Assembly: GCA_022447405.1 (NCBI GenBank)
Contig: JAKVCE010000052.1
Span: 1-9,595, forward strand
DNA from: Planctomycetota bacterium
GTDB lineage: Bacteria > Planctomycetota > UBA1135 > GCA-002686595
Direction of reading: 5' to 3'
Length of the DNA: 9,595 bases
A program made the translations under genes and the position numbers. Below the pieces are notes generated by a model. It made no database searches and was not told the origin of the DNA. It worked only from the letters and a program-made list of their open reading frames with translations. This document shows positions 6,187 to 9,595 of this stretch, piece by piece (position 1 is the stretch's first letter; the number at the start of each line of letters is the position of its first letter).

Positions 6187-7133
6187 TCTCGCTCTCCTGG
6201 GTCCTCTGCGCGCTCTCCATAGCGCCCTTGAATGACGGAGTCCTCGAGCTCCGCCTCGAGGGGCCGCTCGAAGTCGTCAGCTTGGATGGCGTGCGGGTCC
6301 CGACCCGCGTCCTGGCAGAGCTCGCGCCCGCCGAGACGCTCACGGTCCGAGTCCCATGGCTCCCGGTGGACCCCGACGCGGACCCGGAGCTGCGGCGCGT
6401 CGAAGGGGCTGGGAGCGCGCGAGTGGAGGCGGTGCTCTCTGCGCCGGCCCTGGCCCCCGAGGCCCTGTCGCGTCGGCCTCTGCCGCGTCCAGTGGAGACG
6501 CCGGCGCGCGTCCCCGCGGTCGGCTGGTGGGTGTTCCTGGGAGGGCTCTTCGCGGTCCTGGCGGCGCGACGCCGTCCCATGGCCGCCGCCCTCATCGGCG
6601 CGGTCTTCGGCGCGGGGCTCTGGGCTCTGCCTCAGGCTGAGCCCGAGCGACCCGTCGTGGCCGTCTTGGAGGTGGGGACCTTCGGGGCGTGGTGGGTGTA
6701 TGTCGGCGCGGGTGAACTCGAGCCGCCCGCGGCGGCGGTCCTGGAGCTTGAGACGAGCCCTCTGGGGGCGAGCTGGGAGTGGATCGTGGACGCCCGCGAC
6801 CCGTCGCTCCTTAGACGCTTGGCACAGGCTAGCGAGGCGACCGCGCTCGTCGCGCGCAGCCCGGGGCCGGCGGAGGTGCGGCTGGGCTTGACCGCCAACG
6901 GCTTCAAGGACTTGGATGAGCTCTGGCGCAGGTCCCCAGCGGGGGAGTGGACCCGACACGGCAGCTGGGACGTTGGCGAGCCGCTTCCTCTGGCCCTGGA
7001 GGGAGGCCTTCTGCCGACCTGGCTGCGCTCGGGGGCCTCTCCAGGGGCAGATGTGTGGGTCGGTAGGCTGAGGGAGGCCCCGGAGGCGGCTCAAGAGGCC
7101 TGGGTGAGGGTCATCCTGCCAGCCAAGAATTGA
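6183..7133 (+). CDS. Signal-peptide protein with two central membrane helices, unknown function
   Basis: 316-aa protein not recognised. Residues 1-15 (MISLSWVLCALSIAP) are hydrophobic and look like a signal peptide or anchor. Residues 20-85 are strand-like and rich in Val/Leu/Glu, possibly a small beta domain. A proline-rich linker (88-111) follows, then two membrane helices (about 112-128 and 133-149) joined by the short basic turn AARRRP. The second half (about 157-316) is a mixed, Trp-rich domain (FGAWWVYVG, SWEWIVDARDPSLL, ELWRRSPAGEWTRHGSWDVG). If the N-terminus is exported, both large domains probably face the periplasm. The gene overlaps its predecessor by 4 bp and completes the operon with the FtsQ-like and polytopic proteins. 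It has no known catalytic motif. A long reading frame on the opposite strand is an artefact of GC-rich coding sequence. Confidence 0.78.
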   Translation: MISLSWVLCALSIAPLNDGVLELRLEGPLEVVSLDGVRVPTRVLAELAPAETLTVRVPWLPVDPDADPELRRVEGAGSARVEAVLSAPALAPEALSRRPLPRPVETPARVPAVGWWVFLGGLFAVLAARRRPMAAALIGAVFGAGLWALPQAEPERPVVAVLEVGTFGAWWVYVGAGELEPPAAAVLELETSPLGASWEWIVDARDPSLLRRLAQASEATALVARSPGPAEVRLGLTANGFKDLDELWRRSPAGEWTRHGSWDVGEPLPLALEGGLLPTWLRSGASPGADVWVGRLREAPEAAQEAWVRVILPAKN

Positions 7134-7299
7134 GCTTTTCGCCTCTTTCCCTTGGCCGAGGATGGACTCCCAGGGTGGCTGCGGATACTCTCTTCGGCCA
7201 CTCTCGCCGGGTCGAGGTCTCGATCCGGGGGCAGCGGGCTGCGTACAGCACGCCCTTGGACGCCCTGAGACCCTGCAATTGGGATCCAATCTTCTCCCC
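7134..7299 (+). promoter_or_regulatory. Structured leader upstream of rplM
   Basis: This 166-nt non-coding stretch can fold into nested elements. GGTCTC (7216-7221) pairs with GAGACC (7267-7272). Inside it GGGCTGC (7236-7242) pairs with GCA-C-GCCC (7248-7255, one bulged C) around the loop gtaca. Nearer the start, ATTGG (7278-7282) pairs with CCAAT (7286-7290), ending 9 nt before the ATG. No Shine-Dalgarno is seen. A weak promoter-like pair TGGACT (7163-7168)/GATACT (7184-7189) has a short 15-bp spacer. Ribosomal protein operons are often autoregulated through such leaders, and L13 leaders are known in other bacteria; whether this is one is an inference. Confidence 0.4.
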
Positions 7300-7749
7300 A
7301 TGTCTTCTATACCCACACAAAAGACCGCCCACGTGAAGGCGGCTGACGTCGAGGAGCGCTGGCTGCTCTTTGACGCCTCAAAGCACACCCTCGGTCGCAT
7401 GGCGACCAGGATCGCGACCTGCCTCATCGGCAAGGATCGTCCGACCTACACCCCCAGCGAGCACGGCAACACCCACGTCGTCGTGATCAACTCGGCCCAG
7501 GCGAAGATGACTGGTACGAAGGGTGACCACAAGGAGTACCAGCACTACAGCGGGTACCCCGGCGGCCGCAAGGTCGTCCCCGCGTCACGCATCCGCGAGG
7601 TGCGTCCCAACGACATGGTCACGCTGGCCGTCCGACGCATGCTCCCCAAGAACCGCTTGGGGCACCGCATGCTCAAGAACCTCACCGTCTACCCCACCGC
7701 TGAGCACCCGCACTCAGCACAGCAGCCCGTCCTCGTCGAGGAGCTGTAG
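7300..7749 (+). CDS. rplM: 50S ribosomal protein L13
   Basis: 149-aa ribosomal protein L13, an early-assembling large-subunit protein. Family signatures are RWLLFDASKHTLGRMATRIATCLIGKDRPTYTP (residues 20-52), VVVINSAQAKMTGTKGDHKEYQHYSGYPGG (60-89), VRRMLPKNRLGHRMLKNLTVY (111-131) and the C-terminal EHPHSAQQP (135-143). Length matches the usual 140-150 aa. ATG 7300 is chosen because the L13 core begins about 20 residues later; a longer reading from 7162 adds GC-rich leader sequence. GTG at 7333 is a less likely alternative. rpsI follows after 4 bp, the conserved bacterial rplM-rpsI operon. Confidence 0.97.
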   Translation: MSSIPTQKTAHVKAADVEERWLLFDASKHTLGRMATRIATCLIGKDRPTYTPSEHGNTHVVVINSAQAKMTGTKGDHKEYQHYSGYPGGRKVVPASRIREVRPNDMVTLAVRRMLPKNRLGHRMLKNLTVYPTAEHPHSAQQPVLVEEL

Positions 7750-7753
7750 ATCT
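7738..7753 (+). promoter_or_regulatory. Shine-Dalgarno for rpsI within the end of rplM
   Basis: GAGGAG (7738-7743) lies in the last codons of rplM, 10 nt before the rpsI ATG at 7754. Spacing is slightly long but usable, consistent with coupled L13-S9 translation. Confidence 0.55.
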
Positions 7754-8188
7754 ATGAGCGCTGAAACTTTGACCACCCAAGAGACCCCCAAGGCATCCAA
7801 CGACCCCTACACCTGGGGCCTCGGCCGTCGGAAGAGCTCGATCGCGCGCGTGCGCGTCAAGCCCGGCACCGGGAACTTCATGGTGAACGGCAAGACCTTT
7901 GAGGAGTTCTTCTGCACGCTCCAGGGCCGACTTCGTGCCCGCGCTGCCCTCGTGACCGCTGAGGCGGAGGGCTCCTATGACGTCTTCTGCAACGTCAAGG
8001 GCGGCGGGATCACAGGGCAGGCTGACGCTGTCAGGCTCGGCCTCGCGCGCGCGCTGCGCAAGCTCAACCCGGCCCTCGACGAGCCGTTCCGCGAAGAGGG
8101 CCTCCTCACGCGTGACGCTCGCATGGTCGAGCGCAAGAAGTACGGTCGTCGTGGCGCACGTCGCGGCTTCCAGTTCTCCAAGCGCTGA
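7754..8188 (+). CDS. rpsI: 30S ribosomal protein S9
   Basis: 144-aa ribosomal protein S9 of the small-subunit head; its C-terminal tail reaches the decoding P site. Diagnostic features are WGLGRRKSSIARVRVKPGTGNFMVNGKTFEEFF (residues 21-53), VKGGGITGQADAVRLGLARALRKLNP (81-106), GLLTRDARMVERKKYGRRGARRGFQFSKR (116-144) and the universal terminal SKR. An acidic and Thr-rich N-terminal extension of about 18 residues precedes the core, a common variable feature. It starts 4 bp after rplM and is the last gene of the operon, followed by a hairpin terminator. Confidence 0.97.
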   Translation: MSAETLTTQETPKASNDPYTWGLGRRKSSIARVRVKPGTGNFMVNGKTFEEFFCTLQGRLRARAALVTAEAEGSYDVFCNVKGGGITGQADAVRLGLARALRKLNPALDEPFREEGLLTRDARMVERKKYGRRGARRGFQFSKR

Positions 8189-8235
8189 TCCTCACAGCTC
8201 CTCTGGGCCGCTCCTCGCGTGTCCCAGACCCGTAC

Positions 8236-8274
8236 ACGGGGTCGGCTCCAGTGGCCGGCCCCGTTCCTATTTCA
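8236..8274 (+). terminator. Probable terminator of the rplM-rpsI operon
   Basis: A 10-bp stem ACGGGGTCGG (8236-8245)/CCGGCCCCGT (8255-8264), with one G-T wobble and a 9-nt loop, is followed by a T-rich but interrupted stretch (ttcctatttca). The stem is strong and sits 47 bp after the rpsI stop. The imperfect T-run makes Rho-independent termination likely but possibly incomplete. Confidence 0.6.
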
Positions 8275-8298
8275 CCCGGCGAGAAGCTCCGATAAGAT
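8271..8298 (+). promoter_or_regulatory. Candidate promoter of yebC
   Basis: TTCACC (8271-8276), a 16-bp spacer and TAAGAT (8293-8298) match the sigma70 consensus at 4/6 each. Transcription would begin about 3 nt before the yebC ATG at 8308, where no Shine-Dalgarno is found, so the mRNA could be leaderless or nearly so. Position just after the terminator fits an independent transcription unit. Confidence 0.4.
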
Positions 8299-8307
8299 CC
8301 ACAAGTC

Positions 8308-9051
8308 ATGGCTGGTCACTCACACGCAGCGAACGTCGCGCGCCGCAAGAACGCGGTCGACGCCAAGCGAGGCAAGCTCTTCAGCAAGCTCGCCCGCGGG
8401 ATCATCTCCGCAGCTCGTCAGGGAGGTCCGGACCCTGACCAGAACCTGAAGCTCAAGTACGCGATCGAGAAGGCCAAAGCGGGCAACATGCCCAAGGACA
8501 ACATCGAGCGCGCGATCAAGTCTGGCTCTGGCTCTAAGGACGGAGACGACTTCGAGGAGCTCAACTACGAGGGCTACGCCGCCTGTGGTGTCGCCGTCAT
8601 GGTTTGCACCCTCACTGACAACCGCAAGCGCACGGCCCCTGAGGTGAAGTACACCTTCGAGCACCACGGCGGGAACATGGGCGCCTCAGGCTCTGTCTCC
8701 TTCATGTTCGATTTCAGGTCCATCTTCGTGGTGGAGACCGGCGATCGGAGCGAGGACGACATGATGGAGGTCGCGATCGAGGCGGGCGCTGATGACGTCC
8801 AGATGGACGGAGAGCTCGCGACCATCATCGCGGACCCCACGGAGTTCTTGGACGTGAAGGAGGCCCTCGAGGCCGCTGAGCTCGTCCTCCTGAGCGGCGA
8901 GACCGGTTATTTGCCGCAGAACACGATCAAGCTCGAGACCGAAGAGGACGCGAAGAAGGTGCTCAAGCTCCTCGACGCTCTCGAAGAGAACGACGACGTC
9001 CAGTCGGTCTACGCCAACCACGAGTTTCCTGAGGGCTTCGAGCCCGATTGA
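8308..9051 (+). CDS. yebC: YebC/PmpR family protein
   Basis: 247-aa member of the YebC/PmpR (TACO1) family, the usual length. Members act as DNA-binding regulators or assist ribosomes on polyproline and other hard stretches. Recognisable blocks are MAGHSHAANVARRKNAVDAKRGKLFSKLARGIISAARQGGPDPDQN (1-46), AIEKAKAGNMPKDNIERAIKSGSGS (52-76), YEGYAACGVAVMVCTLTDNRKRTAPEVKYTF (91-121) and GGNMGASGSVSFMF (125-138). At residue 7 the family almost always has Trp (HSKWANI-like); here it is Ala. The C-terminal domain (about 180-247, LPQNTIKLETEEDAKKVLKLLDALEENDDVQSVYANHEFP) is normal. The start agrees with the family N-terminus. Transcription is probably separate from rpsI. Which of the family's two reported roles applies cannot be told from sequence. 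Confidence 0.95.
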   Translation: MAGHSHAANVARRKNAVDAKRGKLFSKLARGIISAARQGGPDPDQNLKLKYAIEKAKAGNMPKDNIERAIKSGSGSKDGDDFEELNYEGYAACGVAVMVCTLTDNRKRTAPEVKYTFEHHGGNMGASGSVSFMFDFRSIFVVETGDRSEDDMMEVAIEAGADDVQMDGELATIIADPTEFLDVKEALEAAELVLLSGETGYLPQNTIKLETEEDAKKVLKLLDALEENDDVQSVYANHEFPEGFEPD

Positions 9052-9143
9052 GGCCCCCTCCCTCGCTCGCCCCTGGGTGGTTGAGGCGTAACTGTGGGGC
9101 TGCGCGTTCGACGGCGCGCGCGCTCCCGCTCCATGTGCCGAGG

Positions 9144-9175
9144 TAGTCTCCTTGACTTCGAGTCTGTGGAGACTA
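9144..9175. promoter_or_regulatory. 32-bp near-palindrome overlapping a promoter
   Basis: Outer arms TAGTCTCC (9144-9151) and GGAGACTA (9168-9175) are perfect inverted repeats. Inner arms GACT (9154-9157) and AGTC (9161-9164) surround TCG; the linkers are 2 and 3 nt. The element overlaps a -35-like TTGACT (9152-9157) and ends inside the -10 candidate. It could be an operator for a dimeric regulator or an RNA hairpin; no T-run follows, so it is a poor terminator for yebC. Confidence 0.7.
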
Positions 9176-9179
9176 GGTT
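9152..9179 (+). promoter_or_regulatory. Candidate sigma70 promoter for the receiver-domain gene
   Basis: TTGACT (9152-9157, 5/6 to consensus), 16 bp, then TAGGTT (9174-9179, 3/6). It is the best -35 element in the window, lies in the 183-bp gap after yebC and is embedded in the near-palindrome. A transcript would start near 9186, at the foot of a 9-bp hairpin. Confidence 0.45.
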
Positions 9180-9185
9180 CCACCT

Positions 9186-9210
9186 TCCGCGCTCGCTCTG
9201 TGAGCGCGGA
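9186..9210 (+). other. Perfect 9-bp hairpin in the leader of the receiver-domain gene
   Basis: TCCGCGCTC (9186-9194) and GAGCGCGGA (9202-9210) are perfect inverted complements around the 7-nt loop gctctgt. There is no following T-run, so it is more likely a 5' stabilising or regulatory structure, or an operator, than a terminator. It ends 13 nt before the mini-ORF start at 9224. Confidence 0.6.
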
Positions 9211-9223
9211 GTCCTACCAACCA

Positions 9224-9238
9224 ATGAACGAGAGATGA
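9224..9238 (+). other. Four-codon mini-ORF overlapping the receiver gene start
   Basis: ATG-AAC-GAG-AGA-TGA (9224-9238) ends in an ATGA overlap with the in-frame ATG at 9235 of the downstream gene. If translated, it could couple re-initiation to that ATG. At this length it may be chance, and ATG 9244 is an alternative start for the main gene. Confidence 0.25.
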
Positions 9239-9595
9239 GCACCATGGGCGACGGCCTCCGCACCATTCACATAGTGACCACTGATGAGTCGATCGTCGCG
9301 CAGTGCAGCGCGGCCTGCGCGAGCCTCGAGGGGTGGGAGGTCGGCGTCCGTAAGGACTCTGAGTCACTCTTGAGTGAGCCGCCGGCGCAGGGGGACGTGG
9401 TCCTCGTGGACAAGTTCCTCCGCGGTGGCAACGTCTACGAGACCTGCGCCGCGCTCGTCGGCAGGACGCGCTGCAGGATCTTCGTCGTGTGCGAGCACGA
9501 CAACCAGAGCGCTGAGGCGATCTCGCGCTTCTGCGGCGCGACCGGCGTCCTGCGCAGCCCGATCTCGGCGAGCCAGCTGCGCGTTGTCCTTGACG
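9235..9595 (+). CDS. Receiver-like (CheY-fold) domain protein, atypical and cysteine-rich (partial, runs off right edge)
   Basis: The visible 120 residues follow the CheY receiver fold. Strand 1 is TIHIVTTDESIV (10-21), where the usual acidic pair is TT followed by Asp17. Strand 3 with the phospho-acceptor is DVVLVDKFLRGGN (54-66), Asp59. Strand 4 is CRIFVVCE (80-87), where the usual Thr/Ser is Cys86. Strand 5 is GVLRSP (104-109), where the conserved Lys before Pro is Ser. Helix 5 starts ISASQLRVVL (110-119). Phosphorylation by a histidine kinase is therefore doubtful. Six cysteines (24, 28, 71, 80, 86, 100) are unusual for a receiver. ATG 9235 is used; ATG 9244, three codons later, is equally possible. 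Any output domain lies beyond the window. Its own promoter candidate and palindrome lie just upstream. Confidence 0.68.
   Translation, partial: MSTMGDGLRTIHIVTTDESIVAQCSAACASLEGWEVGVRKDSESLLSEPPAQGDVVLVDKFLRGGNVYETCAALVGRTRCRIFVVCEHDNQSAEAISRFCGATGVLRSPISASQLRVVLD

Noticed and set aside
5568..7433. 621-codon open frame on the minus strand opposite the membrane-protein operon
   Set aside because: Its product is Arg/Ser/Pro-rich and low-complexity with no domain, it runs antisense through two well-supported genes with SD elements and into rplM, and long antisense frames are common in GC-rich coding DNA.
9144..9175. Near-palindrome as Rho-independent terminator of yebC
   Set aside because: No T-run follows it and it overlaps a good -35 element; an operator or leader structure is more likely.
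1..9595. CRISPR array, tRNA, rRNA, insertion sequence or prophage remnant
   Set aside because: No regularly spaced repeats, cloverleaf, transposase-like protein or terminal inverted repeats with target duplication were seen; the only tandem repeat has two units.

Overview
This is a high-GC bacterial chromosome segment with eleven protein genes, two of them cut by the window edges. No tRNA, rRNA, CRISPR array or insertion sequence was seen. The ribosomal proteins and YebC are clearly bacterial. The phylum cannot be fixed from the sequence alone. GC content, a bacterial Ski2-type helicase and the style of L13/S9 would fit a Planctomycetota or Myxococcota/Bradymonadota-like organism, but that is a weak inference. 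A perfect AGGAGGTGA Shine-Dalgarno element inside one operon shows a canonical anti-SD. Several first-in-transcript genes nonetheless lack any SD and may be leaderless or weakly led.

Left third (1-4270, minus strand): a RecQ-family DNA helicase running off the left edge, a small secreted alpha/beta-hydrolase-fold protein whose catalytic positions look degenerate, and a complete Ski2/Mtr4-like superfamily 2 helicase. A 2 x 20-bp tandem repeat sits just upstream of recQ. A related 7-8 bp core occurs as an inverted pair in the divergent promoter region of the Ski2-like helicase.

Middle (4405-7133, plus strand): a compact, apparently co-transcribed four-gene group. It encodes an 86-aa helical protein of unknown function, a single-pass membrane protein that resembles FtsQ/DivIB (POTRA-like plus C-terminal domain), a six-helix-type membrane protein, and a signal-peptide/two-TM protein of unknown function. 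The junctions are 19 bp, 5 bp and a 4-bp overlap, so the products probably work together at the cytoplasmic membrane. This is the least explained part of the window and the best candidate for an undescribed system.

Right third (7300-9595, plus strand): rplM-rpsI (L13-S9) behind a structured 166-nt leader and closed by a hairpin terminator; a YebC/PmpR-family gene with its own promoter candidate; and the start of a cysteine-rich receiver-domain protein that keeps the phospho-acceptor aspartate but has lost other conserved receiver residues. This last gene lies behind a 32-bp near-palindrome overlapping a good -35 element, a 9-bp hairpin and a four-codon mini-ORF.
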